Shown here in pieces: positions 53,797 through 63,695 of a DNA stretch of 64,000 nucleotides (position 1 is its first letter; the number at the start of each line of letters is the position of its first letter). The notes beneath the pieces were generated by a model. It did not search any database and was not told where the DNA came from. It saw only the letters and a list, made by a program, of their open reading frames with translations. The position numbers were made by a program, and so were the translations under genes. The stretch is from Paenibacillus barcinonensis (GTDB lineage: Bacteria > Bacillota > Bacilli > Paenibacillales > Paenibacillaceae): positions 1-64,000 of the forward strand of contig NZ_QJSW01000013.1 of NCBI RefSeq assembly GCF_003217495.1. Direction: 5' to 3'.

Positions 53797-56700
53797 AATG
53801 CTCCCCCTTCCCTGCTGTGAGACAGCATATCCCAGATTTGCTGTTTGCCCGGTTTGGACAGCAGTTTATAGTCGTTTCCTTCAATATTTTCATCAAACTG
53901 ACATACCGGTTTATAAGGACAGAAGGTGCATGCAACCTCCTGTTGTATACGATACGGCTCTATCGCTGTATCCCCATCCGTAATCCGGGTCCCAATCTCG
54001 CGAATATTGCCGCGAACGGCAGCAAGCAGTGTGTCCCACTGTTCCGGCGTCGCTACAGCAGCACTGCTGTAGAAGCTTCCATCAGCCTTCAATGCCACCG
54101 GAATAATCGCGGAGTGCCCTTTGTCCAGCGTGTGGTCCATCTGGGCAACAGCATCGCGGTCTGCCAACAACAAGCCTTTCATTTTAAACCTTTTTAGCAG
54201 CTCCTGCTCCGCCTGTTCCGATGTCATGCCGTTTGCGGATTGCAGCAACGGATTGTGCACATGGAAATACAATGTGCCTCCAGGCATCGCCGTTTCTCCT
54301 AACCATTCCTCGGCAGCGCTGAGCAGCACCTCCAGATAGGTGAGCATTTGCAAGGACAAGCCATAGTACACCTCATGAAGCTTGAGATCCGTCTGGCTGG
54401 ATTTATAGTCAATTACCCGCAGCAGCAGGCCATTCTCACCTTCAGCCACATCTACACGGTCAATGCGACCCACAATCTCCAGCACACAACCATTCTCCAG
54501 CTCGAAACGAAGCGGTGGCAAAGGTTTGCCCGGGCCAAAATCCAGCTCCAGCCCAATCGGTTCAAAGCTGCCTCGTCTGGACTGCTCTCCCAAAATAACG
54601 GATGCGCGGCTGACAATGTCTTTTAACTTGCGGAAAATATACCCGTACCGCTTCGTGCTCAGCAAAATTTCGCCCTGCAGCTGCGGAGCAATCTGTTCCA
54701 CCGTCTGCTCGGCCTCTTGACGGCATTGTTCCGGTGTCAGGCTGCCCCAGCTGCGATTCTCCTCGCGCAGACGCATCGCCAGCTGACTCAGAGCCGCATG
54801 GAACAGCTGACCAATATCCGGCGCCTGCAGTCGGTATAACTGCCGCTCGCGAAGCTTCAGACCATGTGAAGCAAAATGAGAAAATGGACAGGCTACAAAC
54901 CGTTCCATTCGCGAAACACTTGTCCGTACCTCCGTACCGTACAGTCTGCGGCTCGTTGAGGTTTGCAGCTGCAGTGCACGATTGCGGTAAAAGATCGAGC
55001 CAAGCAGCCTTTCCAGCTGTGGACGGCTCGCCTCCCGCAATACATGCCAATTATAAACGGCCCACCACAGCTCAGGGATATCTTCACCCCGACGCCACCT
55101 GCGCAGCTGCCCGATGAGCATGGAAAGACTTTGCTCCGGGTGTACAACGTAGGAGGTGTGCGCAGTCTCCGAATCCAGAACAGGCGGCTGCGAAAGTAGA
55201 GGTTGCTCCTGTAATGCAAACATTTTGCGTACATGGCGCACAATCTCGGAAGGCAGCAAAGACTTGCCTTCATCGTCCGCTACAGGATAGCTCAGCCATA
55301 GCTGCTTGCTGGCAGCTGTCAGAGCCGTGTAGATCAGAAAGCGTTCATCCAGCATAAGCCTCGTTGCACCAGGTCCAAGACTCACACCTCTCTCTGTGAG
55401 CAACGATCTCTCATGCTCCGTTAACACACCACTATCCTGAGGAACCGCCGGCAATTCTCCATCAACTGCTCCAAGAATAAACACATATTTAATATCACGC
55501 AGGCGTGTACGATCCATTGAACCAAACAGCACTTGATCCAGCGCAGGCGGAACAAGCCCGAGCTTGAGTTCGGTCAGTCCTGTTTCCATCATGCCTGCGA
55601 ATAAGTGCATATCCAATCGTTCATCGCCCATCATATCTACCATCTGGTCCAGCAGATCGAGTACAGCCCCCCACATCTGACGATGCTCTCTGGAACGCTC
55701 AGGATCACCCTTGTCCTTGGCCTGAGCAGACATCTGATCCAGCTTGTGTGCAATATCCGCATCCTCCAGCAGCAGGAATAACGCTTCACATTGAGCAGCA
55801 GCTGTTTTGGCTTTTTTCATTCGTTTCTCAAACATGCCAAGCGCCGATATAATGACACTCCGGCATCTCTCCATCAGTGATAATACAGCATCACGTCCCC
55901 GGCTGCGAGCCTCCTGACCGTTATCCTCCAAAGACAAGCTCGGTACATACTTCCACGGCTTCCCGTCCGTCCAGCGATAACCATGGATGCCGCAAGCGAG
56001 CACATAGTTCTCAAGTTGGTCCATATCTTCACGGGTAATGGAACCATCCAGCGGAAGTAGAAGATCCGTTTTGACACAGCGAAAAACATCCTCGTACCGC
56101 CAGTTGCGGCGAACCACATCCAGTGCTGCACGAATAAATTCAGATAAAGGATGATGAAGCTCACTTCGTCTTCGGTCCAGGAAGACAGGAACATCGTAAT
56201 CCCTGAATAATGGCTCGGCAATATCGGCATATGTCTCCAAACCGCGAACCAGCACCGCCATATCCCGGTACCTTGCTCCATGCTCTTGCGCCAGACGACG
56301 CATTTCACGCAGCGCTCCCTCCAGCTCGGCACGCCGATTCTCGGCAGCGATCAATCGTATGCCAGCATCCTCACCATGACTCCGCCAGCGAACCCGTCGG
56401 TCAAAGCCGGCCTCCAGATGTGCCAGCCCCGGCCGATCCTTAAACCTCGGCAATACTTCATCATGAAGTACCGTTGTATCGCTAGACACACCCAAATGTT
56501 CAGCCATGCCTTTAAGTCGTACATAAGCGCTCGCCGTTGGATAGAACAGCTCCAGCTCCCCAGGCAACATACCTTGCTCGTAAGCACGATCCAGCGTTAA
56601 CGAGATCGTGACAGACGAGGCTTGAAGCATCAGCTGACCAATCACACTTAGCTCCTGCGGCGTAAATCCATGAAAGCCATCAATCCACACCTCGGCTCCT

Positions 56701-57296
56701 TGCAGCCAAGCGCTTTCCGGCAAACGACCTGTCAGTTCATTCAACGTGTCCTCGTCATCAATATATAAATTTGTCAATTCCTTCTCATAGTCATAATAGA
56801 TCAGACTGAGATCATGCAGCTTGTCCTCCAGAATAGGCGAAGCAGATGAGATACCCCACTCCGAAATCCCCTCCTCCAGTGCTGAAGCATGAACCTCGTA
56901 ACGCTTGAATTCATTATATAAATTAGTCAGCTCCCCAATAAATCCGAGCTGGCTGCCCGAGGCAGCAAACAGCTTGAGCTCCTCTTTGCGACGTTGCAGA
57001 ACTTTATATAAAAGCATCTTTTTGCCTTCGGCTCCAATGGGAATGCGAGCAGAGCCGCCTGCTTCCTGCATGACGCGATAAGCCAGACGCCGGAAGCCAA
57101 GCACTTCGGCTCGCATCGTGCCTTTTATTCCCCCTGAGGACACCAGAGCCTGCTCTGTCCGAAATGAGCTCTGTTCGGGAACGAGTAAAATCAACGGTTT
57201 ACCTTGCGGCTCCTGTTGGAGCAGAGTTGTAATTTCCCGGGTAATCAGTGTGCTTTTCCCACTGCCTGCCCGGCCAATAACAAAGCGTACGGACAT
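53793..57296 (-). CDS. addB: AddAB helicase-nuclease subunit B
   Basis: The 1167-residue partner of AddA, close to B. subtilis AddB (1166). It has an N-terminal P-loop (GRAGSGKSTLITREI), an inactivated helicase fold that recognises Chi, and a C-terminal nuclease with LLRVIDYKSSQTDLKL. The iron-sulfur cluster cysteines are visible in FVACPFSHF near 790 and CTFCPYKPVCQF near 1120. It overlaps addA at the ATGATG start. An extended -10 promoter lies upstream. With sbcDC downstream it makes a four-gene double-strand-break processing block. Confidence 0.96.
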   Translation of the reverse strand: MSVRFVIGRAGSGKSTLITREITTLLQQEPQGKPLILLVPEQSSFRTEQALVSSGGIKGTMRAEVLGFRRLAYRVMQEAGGSARIPIGAEGKKMLLYKVLQRRKEELKLFAASGSQLGFIGELTNLYNEFKRYEVHASALEEGISEWGISSASPILEDKLHDLSLIYYDYEKELTNLYIDDEDTLNELTGRLPESAWLQGAEVWIDGFHGFTPQELSVIGQLMLQASSVTISLTLDRAYEQGMLPGELELFYPTASAYVRLKGMAEHLGVSSDTTVLHDEVLPRFKDRPGLAHLEAGFDRRVRWRSHGEDAGIRLIAAENRRAELEGALREMRRLAQEHGARYRDMAVLVRGLETYADIAEPLFRDYDVPVFLDRRRSELHHPLSEFIRAALDVVRRNWRYEDVFRCVKTDLLLPLDGSITREDMDQLENYVLACGIHGYRWTDGKPWKYVPSLSLEDNGQEARSRGRDAVLSLMERCRSVIISALGMFEKRMKKAKTAAAQCEALFLLLEDADIAHKLDQMSAQAKDKGDPERSREHRQMWGAVLDLLDQMVDMMGDERLDMHLFAGMMETGLTELKLGLVPPALDQVLFGSMDRTRLRDIKYVFILGAVDGELPAVPQDSGVLTEHERSLLTERGVSLGPGATRLMLDERFLIYTALTAASKQLWLSYPVADDEGKSLLPSEIVRHVRKMFALQEQPLLSQPPVLDSETAHTSYVVHPEQSLSMLIGQLRRWRRGEDIPELWWAVYNWHVLREASRPQLERLLGSIFYRNRALQLQTSTSRRLYGTEVRTSVSRMERFVACPFSHFASHGLKLRERQLYRLQAPDIGQLFHAALSQLAMRLREENRSWGSLTPEQCRQEAEQTVEQIAPQLQGEILLSTKRYGYIFRKLKDIVSRASVILGEQSRRGSFEPIGLELDFGPGKPLPPLRFELENGCVLEIVGRIDRVDVAEGENGLLLRVIDYKSSQTDLKLHEVYYGLSLQMLTYLEVLLSAAEEWLGETAMPGGTLYFHVHNPLLQSANGMTSEQAEQELLKRFKMKGLLLADRDAVAQMDHTLDKGHSAIIPVALKADGSFYSSAAVATPEQWDTLLAAVRGNIREIGTRITDGDTAIEPYRIQQEVACTFCPYKPVCQFDENIEGNDYKLLSKPGKQQIWDMLSHSREGGAL

Positions 57297-57336
57297 GTGT
57301 CATCCTCCAAACTGCACGTACAAGATTTTAATTCCC

Positions 57337-57363
57337 AGTATACCATACCTTGCTCTATTCGGA
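57337..57363 (-). promoter_or_regulatory. Candidate extended -10 promoter for addBA
   Basis: On the minus strand TGG-TATACT (57345-57337) forms an extended -10, with a weak TTCCGA 16 bases upstream. The transcript would start about 35 bases before the addB ATG. Confidence 0.5.
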
Positions 57364-57511
57364 ACGTACGTTTGCCACGATCCACCATAAACGGCGAACA
57401 TCTCCGAGAATGGCAAAAAGCCCTCAGCGATATCCACTGCGGACTTGTTAACCTGAATGATACTTCACTTGCCCCCGTTGTTTTCAAGCTTGATGTAAAC
57501 AAGGACGTCTG

Positions 57512-58888
57512 TTAATTCTTTTTGCTGCGTACTTCAAAAATAGCGAATTTCAGATAATGCCCTTCATCCACACCCAAAATTTGCGGGTGATCCTTGCCTG
57601 CAGCTTTCCAGTCGATCAAACGCAGCACTTTGCCTGCATCCTCGGCTGCATCCGCAATCGTTTCGAGGAACAGATCAGGACGCATATGGTAGGAGCAACT
57701 GGCGGTGACCAAATATCCGCCTTCATTGACCAGCTTCATCCCCTGAAGGTTAATATCCTTGTATCCGCGGCATGCCCCTTTGACTGCCGATTTCGTTTTG
57801 GCAAATGCAGGTGGATCCAGAATGACAACATCAAACGTTTTACCCGCACTCGATAACGCCTTGGACGTATCCACCTTTTGCTCCGAGGCCCGTGCCCGTG
57901 CATTGCGTTCATCCAGCCCTTTGACCTGTTCACGCAAATACTGGAAGGCATCCGCTACCACAAACTCAACTCGATCAGTGAAGCCATTGAGTTCCACATT
58001 GGTTCGTGCACTCTCAATGGCATGTTCGGAAATATCCAGACACGTTACTTTCTTTGCTCCATATTTGCAAGCATTCAGCGTAAAGCTGCCGGTATGGGAG
58101 AAGCATTCCAGTACAGTCGCACCATCCCAATACGGGAACGTAACCACTTTGCCACTTTTGTTCACAGGCAGTTGCTGCTCTGTTCCTTCGTGCTCGATCC
58201 GCTGCAGGGTGATGCCACTTTTATATCCCCAGCCTTTCATCAACGGTTCAATCGCCGCACGATTCTCACGCTGGTCGAAGAAGTAACCTGTTTTCTGTCC
58301 TTCCACGATGTCTACCTTAATGAGAAGTCCATTTTCAGTCACTGTAACATGACGCGGACATTCTCCATAAAGAGGTCCTTTGACCTGCTCCAGACCCTCC
58401 AGCTCCCGAATGGACACGTCGCTACGTTCATAAATGCCCTCGGGCTGCATCACTTCAATCAGGGCTTGTACAATGGCTTCACGGCAGCGGTCCATACCCA
58501 GTGTAAGGATCTGCACAACAAGAATGCTGTCAAAGCGATCTACAATCAAGCCAGGCAGAAAATCCGCTTCGCCATAAACGAGACGATAGGCTTCGCCATC
58601 TTGAATGAAGCGCTCGCGGTGACGCACGCAATCACGGAAACGAGCCGCAAAAAAGGCAGTATCCATCTGTTCAAATTCCAGCGGCTGATATGAAACCACT
58701 CGCACGGTAATTTGAGAAGCGGGGTTATAGTATCCTGTCGCCAAGTAGCGACCCTGATGATTCAGGATGTTGACGATATCACCCGGTTCCGGGCTACCGT
58801 CGACGGATGCAATTTCATTTTTAAAAATCCAGGGATGTGCATGTTCCAGCCGTTTTTTGCGGCTGCGTTCCAGTATTACCGATGACAA
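57512..58888 (-). CDS. RlmI-like 23S rRNA (cytosine-C5) methyltransferase
   Basis: A 458-residue class I SAM methyltransferase with an N-terminal PUA domain (about 1-75; RLEHAHPWIFKNEI, PGDIVNILNHQGRYLATGYYNP), a central EEHEE-type domain and a Rossmann domain with LECFSHTGSFTLNA near residue 270. FDVVILDPPAFAKTK and VTASCSYHM, the catalytic-cysteine type motif, follow. It is about 60 residues longer than RlmI because of two inserts (near 230-250 and 335-355). The start is a TTG at 58888 with a weak ribosome site. Confidence 0.88.
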   Translation of the reverse strand: MSSVILERSRKKRLEHAHPWIFKNEIASVDGSPEPGDIVNILNHQGRYLATGYYNPASQITVRVVSYQPLEFEQMDTAFFAARFRDCVRHRERFIQDGEAYRLVYGEADFLPGLIVDRFDSILVVQILTLGMDRCREAIVQALIEVMQPEGIYERSDVSIRELEGLEQVKGPLYGECPRHVTVTENGLLIKVDIVEGQKTGYFFDQRENRAAIEPLMKGWGYKSGITLQRIEHEGTEQQLPVNKSGKVVTFPYWDGATVLECFSHTGSFTLNACKYGAKKVTCLDISEHAIESARTNVELNGFTDRVEFVVADAFQYLREQVKGLDERNARARASEQKVDTSKALSSAGKTFDVVILDPPAFAKTKSAVKGACRGYKDINLQGMKLVNEGGYLVTASCSYHMRPDLFLETIADAAEDAGKVLRLIDWKAAGKDHPQILGVDEGHYLKFAIFEVRSKKN

Positions 58889-58918
58889 GATTGATCCACT
58901 TCTTTCGTAAGTTAGTTG

Positions 58919-58974
58919 AAAAGATAGGCTTGAGCGGCAAGACGCTCCGGGAACGAATCACCGTATCTTTTGAA
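58919..58974. other. Imperfect inverted repeat upstream of the Na/Pi transporter
   Basis: AAAAGATA at the left pairs with TATCTTTT at the right, and an inner GAGCG/CGCTC hairpin lies between. This 250-base intergenic stretch contains no convincing gene. The element may be a divergent promoter-region structure; nothing further can be said. Confidence 0.3.
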
Positions 58975-59138
58975 TTGGGGGCTGGCAGTTTGAAAAGACC
59001 GCTCCCGAGACGAATTTATCCACCGTGCTCACGATTGCCGGCAGCTTGTTTCATGTTCCCTCTCTACCTTGTCATGCTTGTCTCCACTTTCTCATAGGAT
59101 AAGTGATAAGCAATCGGAACGGGAGGAATGATGTAATC

Positions 59139-60140
59139 ATGTTCAGGGATATCATGTTGCCATTATTATATGGGCTTATTATTTTTTTTGGCGGTATGAA
59201 GCTAATGGAAGTAGCGCTTCAGCGCATGGCCGGGCCGATGCTGGCAGGCTGGTTGAACCGGGCTACCTCTGCTCCCTGGAAGGGCATGGCCTTCAGCGCT
59301 GGAGCAACCGCCCTGCTGCAGAGCAGCACAGCCGTGACCGTGCTGACCATTGGACTGGCTAACGCACGTTTAATTTCGTATGGTCGTACGCTCGGTATTA
59401 TCCTTGGAACCAATATCGGAACGTGTCTTACCACAGAGCTGGTCGGCCTCCAGCTTGGACAGGCTGCCCTGCCGCTGTTGCTAGTTTCACTTACAGGCTG
59501 GGCTATATTTGTTATCCTCGTCGAACGCAATCAGAACGCGCCTGAACGTATTCGTCATACGTTGGGGAATATTCAATTCAGCTTCCTGGCAACAGCAGGC
59601 TTTGCCCTTGTTATGACAGGCATTCAGGTCATGCAGTCCATTGCTGTTCCTTTGCGCAGCATGGGGGTATTCCAGTGGTTTCTGGATCGCTCGGCGGACA
59701 GCCTGTGGTGGGGCTTCCTCGCCGGTGCGTGCCTGACCGCGCTGATTCACAGCAGTGCCGCGGTCATCAGCATGGCGATTACGCTGGCAGCCACAGGAGT
59801 ATTGCCTGTGGAGATCGGCATCGCCATTGTGATCGGGTCCAACGTCGGGACCTGCATCACCGCTGTTATTGCAGCCGCGGGCGGGGCTTCCGCAGGCAAG
59901 TTTGTAGCAGCCTCCCATGTTGTACTCAACATTGCGGGAGCACTGCTGTTTATGCCGCTGATCGGCCAGCTGCACGCCGCCTCGGCGTGGCTGTCAGCGG
60001 ACAACGGGGCACAGATTGCGCATGCCCAGACCCTTTTTAACATCATCAGCTCATTGCTGGCTTTACCGTTCTGCTACCTGCCCATCTGGCACAAAAAAAC
60101 ACCTGTCCACACCCCGTCAACCAAAACATCTTCGGTTTAA
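59139..60140 (+). CDS. yqeW: Na/Pi-cotransporter family protein (YqeW type)
   Basis: A 333-residue membrane protein with two inverted Na/Pi-cotransporter repeats. Each carries the hallmark QSS/HSS sequence: GATALLQSSTAVTVLTIGLANA near residue 65 and LTALIHSSAAVISMAITLAATG near 205. LGTNIGTCLTTELVG and IGSNVGTCITAVIAAAGG follow each repeat. It lacks the C-terminal PhoU domain. The likely role is sodium-phosphate transport. MFRDIM at 59139 is the start, though its GGAGG is 12 bases away. It is on the plus strand, unlike its neighbours. Confidence 0.9.
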   Translation: MFRDIMLPLLYGLIIFFGGMKLMEVALQRMAGPMLAGWLNRATSAPWKGMAFSAGATALLQSSTAVTVLTIGLANARLISYGRTLGIILGTNIGTCLTTELVGLQLGQAALPLLLVSLTGWAIFVILVERNQNAPERIRHTLGNIQFSFLATAGFALVMTGIQVMQSIAVPLRSMGVFQWFLDRSADSLWWGFLAGACLTALIHSSAAVISMAITLAATGVLPVEIGIAIVIGSNVGTCITAVIAAAGGASAGKFVAASHVVLNIAGALLFMPLIGQLHAASAWLSADNGAQIAHAQTLFNIISSLLALPFCYLPIWHKKTPVHTPSTKTSSV

Positions 60141-60218
60141 ACCGGCATTGGCTCTTAACCCACACGGAGGAGTCTACATATGACCCATGTACACGTGACG
60201 CGTGTTCAAATCAAACGT

Positions 60219-60653
60219 TTATACGTTAATGCCCAGCTTGTTCAAGCCCGTGCGCAAAATATCGTCATTATTATCGTATCCGTCCTGCTGTTGTTTGGAC
60301 CATGCCTCAGCCGGCGTGTACCAGTCTACACCTTTGATCTCTTCAATCTGGGGCTGCAGGTCGCCGCTTTCCGCCTCTACAAGATAATAATGTACTTCCT
60401 TGTCCACCGGTCCAAATTCGGCGTGCTGATACGTATAGGCGATAATATCAATCGGCTCCACAATACGACCTACCATGCCTGTCTCTTCCAGAATTTCGCG
60501 AAGTGCGGTCTGCTCGATGGTTTCTCCGGCTTCCATTTTGCCCTTGGCCAGTGTCATCTTTCCATAACGATCCATGATGAGCTGAATTTGAAGCTGACCG
60601 TCTTCCCCTGTTCTGTATACTACGCCGCCTGCCGAAATTTCTTTTTTGTTCAT
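60219..60653 (-). CDS. Nudix hydrolase
   Basis: A 144-residue single-domain Nudix protein with the Nudix box G-KMEAGETIEQTALREILEETG near residues 38-60, starting after ISAGGVVYRTGEDG. It hydrolyses a nucleoside diphosphate linked to another moiety; the substrate is not predictable. It resembles the Ap4A/MutT-like group. GGGGGAG lies upstream. It is convergent with the Na/Pi transporter gene and downstream of mtaB on the minus strand. Confidence 0.9.
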   Translation of the reverse strand: MNKKEISAGGVVYRTGEDGQLQIQLIMDRYGKMTLAKGKMEAGETIEQTALREILEETGMVGRIVEPIDIIAYTYQHAEFGPVDKEVHYYLVEAESGDLQPQIEEIKGVDWYTPAEAWSKQQQDGYDNNDDILRTGLNKLGINV

Positions 60654-60758
60654 GTTGTTCTCCCCCGTCCACTTTCATTTCTTTTCTTGGCAAAGAAGGA
60701 CCTCATCTCCCTGGGTGAACTCCCCAAGGAAATGAAATCCTTGTTCATGACGCCGTGA

Positions 60759-62105
60759 TTACATCGCGGCAGACTTCAAATTCTCTTCAAGCACACGAAC
60801 CAGTGTACCCTGGCTTTCATTGGCCCCTGCTTCAGTCAGCTTCACACGGCACACTTTCCCCACCATATCAGGGGTTCCATCAAACACCAGCTGGATGTAG
60901 TTATCGCTGTAGCCGTGCAGCTTGCCACTGCCTTCGCGGCCTTTGGCTTCGCCCTCCGGGATAACCTCAAGCACTTGTCCAACAAATTTCTGCGCATACT
61001 CCAGCTGCATCTGCTCGGACAGGTCAATCAGCTCATGCACACGTGCATTTTTGACATCCTCATCCACCTGATCCTCCATGCGGGCTGCCGGAGTACCTGT
61101 TCGTTTGGAATAAGGGAACACGTGCATTTCCGAAAAACCGATTTTGCGCATCAGCTCATACCCGTTACGATACATTTCGTCCGTTTCACCAGGGAAACCG
61201 ACGATAACATCCGTTGTAATCGCCACATCCGGCATCGCCTCACGGATACGCAGCATTTTGTTATAGAATTCTTCGGTTGTATATTTGCGGCGCATACGCT
61301 TCAGCACCGTGTCATCTCCTGCTTGCAACGGAATATGGAAATGACGAACAAGTTTGTCCGAACGTTTGATAACGTCCAGCATCCGGTCATCAATCTGGCT
61401 CGCTTCAATCGAGCTGATGCGAATACGCTCCAGCCCTTCCACTTTATCGAGATCCCACAACAGATCGGTCAGATCATAGTTTTCCATGTCATCTCCGTAC
61501 CCGCCTGTATGAATACCTGTCAGAACAATTTCTTTGTACCCCGCCTGCACAAGCTGGTGTGCCTGCTGAACGATGCTGTTTGCTTCACGGCTTCGAGACA
61601 GACCGCGAGACCAAGGAATGATGCAGAACGTGCAGAAGTTGTTGCAGCCATCCTGAATTTTCAGGAACGCACGCGTACGATCCGCAAAATCCGGTACATC
61701 CATCTCTTCAAACACACGAGTTTTCATAATATTACGTACCGCATTCACAGGCTGACGGGATTCCTGAATTTCTTTGACATATGGCAAAATTTTATCCCGA
61801 TCCTGGGTTCCGATGACCAGGTCTACACCAGGAATGTCCAGAATCTCCGCAGGAGATGTCTGTGCATAACAGCCAGTTACGGCTACAATCGCATCTGGAT
61901 TGCGGCGGATCGCACGGCGGATAATTTGACGACTCTTTTTGTCGCCTGTATTTGTAACAGTACACGTATTAATCAAATAAACATCGGCCGTCTGCTCATC
62001 GAAGTCCACCTGATCGTACCCTTCATTTTTGAACAATTGCCAGATGGCCTCTGTATCATAAAAGTTAACTTTGCAGCCCAAGGTGTAAAACGCCACGGAT
62101 GGCAT
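60759..62105 (-). CDS. mtaB: tRNA t6A37 methylthiotransferase MtaB (YqeV)
   Basis: A 448-residue radical-SAM methylthiotransferase converting t6A to ms2t6A at position 37. An N-terminal UPF0004 domain carries three cluster cysteines (YTLGCKVN, INTCTVTN and VTGCYAQ). The radical-SAM motif is GCNNFCTFCIIPWSRG near residue 155. A C-terminal TRAM domain follows. It is coded 2 bases after rsmE and in the same operon, as in B. subtilis (yqeU-yqeV). Confidence 0.96.
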   Translation of the reverse strand: MPSVAFYTLGCKVNFYDTEAIWQLFKNEGYDQVDFDEQTADVYLINTCTVTNTGDKKSRQIIRRAIRRNPDAIVAVTGCYAQTSPAEILDIPGVDLVIGTQDRDKILPYVKEIQESRQPVNAVRNIMKTRVFEEMDVPDFADRTRAFLKIQDGCNNFCTFCIIPWSRGLSRSREANSIVQQAHQLVQAGYKEIVLTGIHTGGYGDDMENYDLTDLLWDLDKVEGLERIRISSIEASQIDDRMLDVIKRSDKLVRHFHIPLQAGDDTVLKRMRRKYTTEEFYNKMLRIREAMPDVAITTDVIVGFPGETDEMYRNGYELMRKIGFSEMHVFPYSKRTGTPAARMEDQVDEDVKNARVHELIDLSEQMQLEYAQKFVGQVLEVIPEGEAKGREGSGKLHGYSDNYIQLVFDGTPDMVGKVCRVKLTEAGANESQGTLVRVLEENLKSAAM

Positions 62106-62107
62106 AA

Positions 62108-62872
62108 TTACATTCCCCCCATTTCTCCGGATTCATATAAAATACAAGTCAATGCAGCCATACCCGCCGTTTCGGCTCGCAAAATACGCTTGCCCAGTCC
62201 AACGGATACCGCACCTGCTTCATCGGCCTGAGCCGTTTCCTTCTCGGAAAACCCGCCCTCAGGTCCAACAACTACGAGCACCCTTGCCCCTGCATCAGGA
62301 GCAAGATTAGCAATAAACGGCTGAAGCGCATCTCTCAGCTGTTTGCCATTTTCTTTTTCATAACAATAACATACCAGATCATAGTCCCCAAAAGAAGATA
62401 ACAGCCCTTTCCAGGAAAGCGGCTGCTCAACGGTTGGAATACGGTTACGATGACTTTGCTCCGCAGCTTCCTTGGCAATCTTCCGCCACCGCTCCAGTCG
62501 TTTGCCTTCTTTTTTGGCGTCATATTGCACAATCGTACGTTCCGATAAAAAAGGCACAAACGATACGGCACCAATCTCGGTACATCTCTGAATGACCGTT
62601 TCCATCTTGTCGCCTTTAGGCAGACTCTGTGCCACGGTTACTTTGATTCGTGCTTCATGATCCATAACAAGCGGCTCGATAATCGCAGCCTTCACTTCAC
62701 CTGCATCAATGCTTTCTATGGCCGCTAACGCTTCTCTGGAGTTTCCGTCGCTGACAATCAGCTTGTCTCCAGGTTTGCCGCGCATGACTTTGCTGATATG
62801 ACGGGCATCCTCTCCCGTAATGATCACTGCATGTTCACTGAACTGCTCTGCAGATACAAAATATCGCTGCAT
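62108..62872 (-). CDS. rsmE: 16S rRNA (uracil-1498-N3)-methyltransferase RsmE (YqeU)
   Basis: A 254-residue SPOUT-class methyltransferase. An N-terminal PUA-like domain (MQRYFVSAEQFSEHAVI; DARHISKVMRGKPGDKLIV) is followed by the knotted catalytic domain with TEIGAVSFVPFLSERTIVQ, VVVGPEGGFSEKE and LGKRILRAETA. It methylates U1498 in the decoding region. The start at 62872 is supported by the family N-terminus and GGTGG upstream; the open frame runs 30 codons further without support. Confidence 0.96.
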   Translation of the reverse strand: MQRYFVSAEQFSEHAVIITGEDARHISKVMRGKPGDKLIVSDGNSREALAAIESIDAGEVKAAIIEPLVMDHEARIKVTVAQSLPKGDKMETVIQRCTEIGAVSFVPFLSERTIVQYDAKKEGKRLERWRKIAKEAAEQSHRNRIPTVEQPLSWKGLLSSFGDYDLVCYCYEKENGKQLRDALQPFIANLAPDAGARVLVVVGPEGGFSEKETAQADEAGAVSVGLGKRILRAETAGMAALTCILYESGEMGGM

Positions 62873-63008
62873 ATGTCTGTCCACCCATTCTTTCCTGTTA
62901 TGACTGGCATTCTCCCCGTCAAACGGCAGGCGAGAATCCAGTCGCCACAGTTGATCATACAACTTTTATGTGCTTCTGACCAGCGTTCTGGTCTAAATAA
63001 CAGCTCGT

Positions 63009-63692
63009 TTATTTAAGGTATAATTCAATAATCAGACCGGCAACATCTTTGTACATCTCGGTTGCAAACAGATATAGCGGCTGAATTGTAACGGCCTGCA
63101 GCGGTGGAATCACCAGAATCAACAGGAACACAAAGATCGACCATTGCTCTACACCCTGAAGCTTGCGGCTAATGGATGGCGGCAGCACATCCTCAAGAAT
63201 GCGATAACCATCCAGCGGCGGAAGCGGAATCAGGTTAAACAAAAACAGGAAAAAGTTCGTTATGCTGAACATCGGCAGGAAGATCATCAGTGCAGTAATC
63301 ACCCGCTCATTCCCAATGTTCCCTAGTACGCCTGATCCAAACAGCATCCCATAGATAATCGCACCGATAATGGCCAGCAGCAGGTTACTGAGCGGACCTA
63401 CGGCAGATACGATGGTCCCCATTAATCTCGGCTTCTCAAAATTGGCACGGTTCACTGGAACCGGACGCGCCCATCCAAAGCCCGCAATAACCAGCAGCAA
63501 TACACCCAGCAGATCAAAATGCACAACCGGGTTTAGCGTGACCCTTCCAAGCAGCTTCGCCGTTGGATCACCGAATTTGTTGGCAAAATAGGCGTGTGCG
63601 AATTCGTGAACGGTAAATGCAATTAGAATGGTGACTAGAAAGAAGGGCAGCTGATCAAGAGGAAGACGGATAAAGCGCTCTAAGAAATCCAT
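63009..63692 (-). CDS. Site-2 protease family (M50) membrane metalloprotease
   Basis: A 227-residue membrane protein with about six helices. The zinc-binding HEFAH lies in FTVHEFAHAYFANKFGD near residue 29, and the third ligand region is LIPLPPLDGYRILEDVLP near 170. This is the compact, PDZ-less M50 subgroup. No substrate or partner is evident. It lies 3 bases downstream of prmA and codirectional, so is probably co-transcribed with it. Confidence 0.9.
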   Translation of the reverse strand: MDFLERFIRLPLDQLPFFLVTILIAFTVHEFAHAYFANKFGDPTAKLLGRVTLNPVVHFDLLGVLLLVIAGFGWARPVPVNRANFEKPRLMGTIVSAVGPLSNLLLAIIGAIIYGMLFGSGVLGNIGNERVITALMIFLPMFSITNFFLFLFNLIPLPPLDGYRILEDVLPPSISRKLQGVEQWSIFVFLLILVIPPLQAVTIQPLYLFATEMYKDVAGLIIELYLK

Positions 63693-63695
63693 AGA

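Noticed and set aside
60180..60758. Plus-strand 192-codon frame with GGAGGAG and ATG, opposite the Nudix gene
   Set aside because: The ribosome-site-like sequence is good, but the frame is antisense to a gene with an intact Nudix box and the translation has no recognisable domain.
60915..62231. 438-codon plus-strand frame opposite mtaB
   Set aside because: Antisense shadow of a clear radical-SAM gene; the translation is low-quality, His/Phe/Ile-rich and without a ribosome site.
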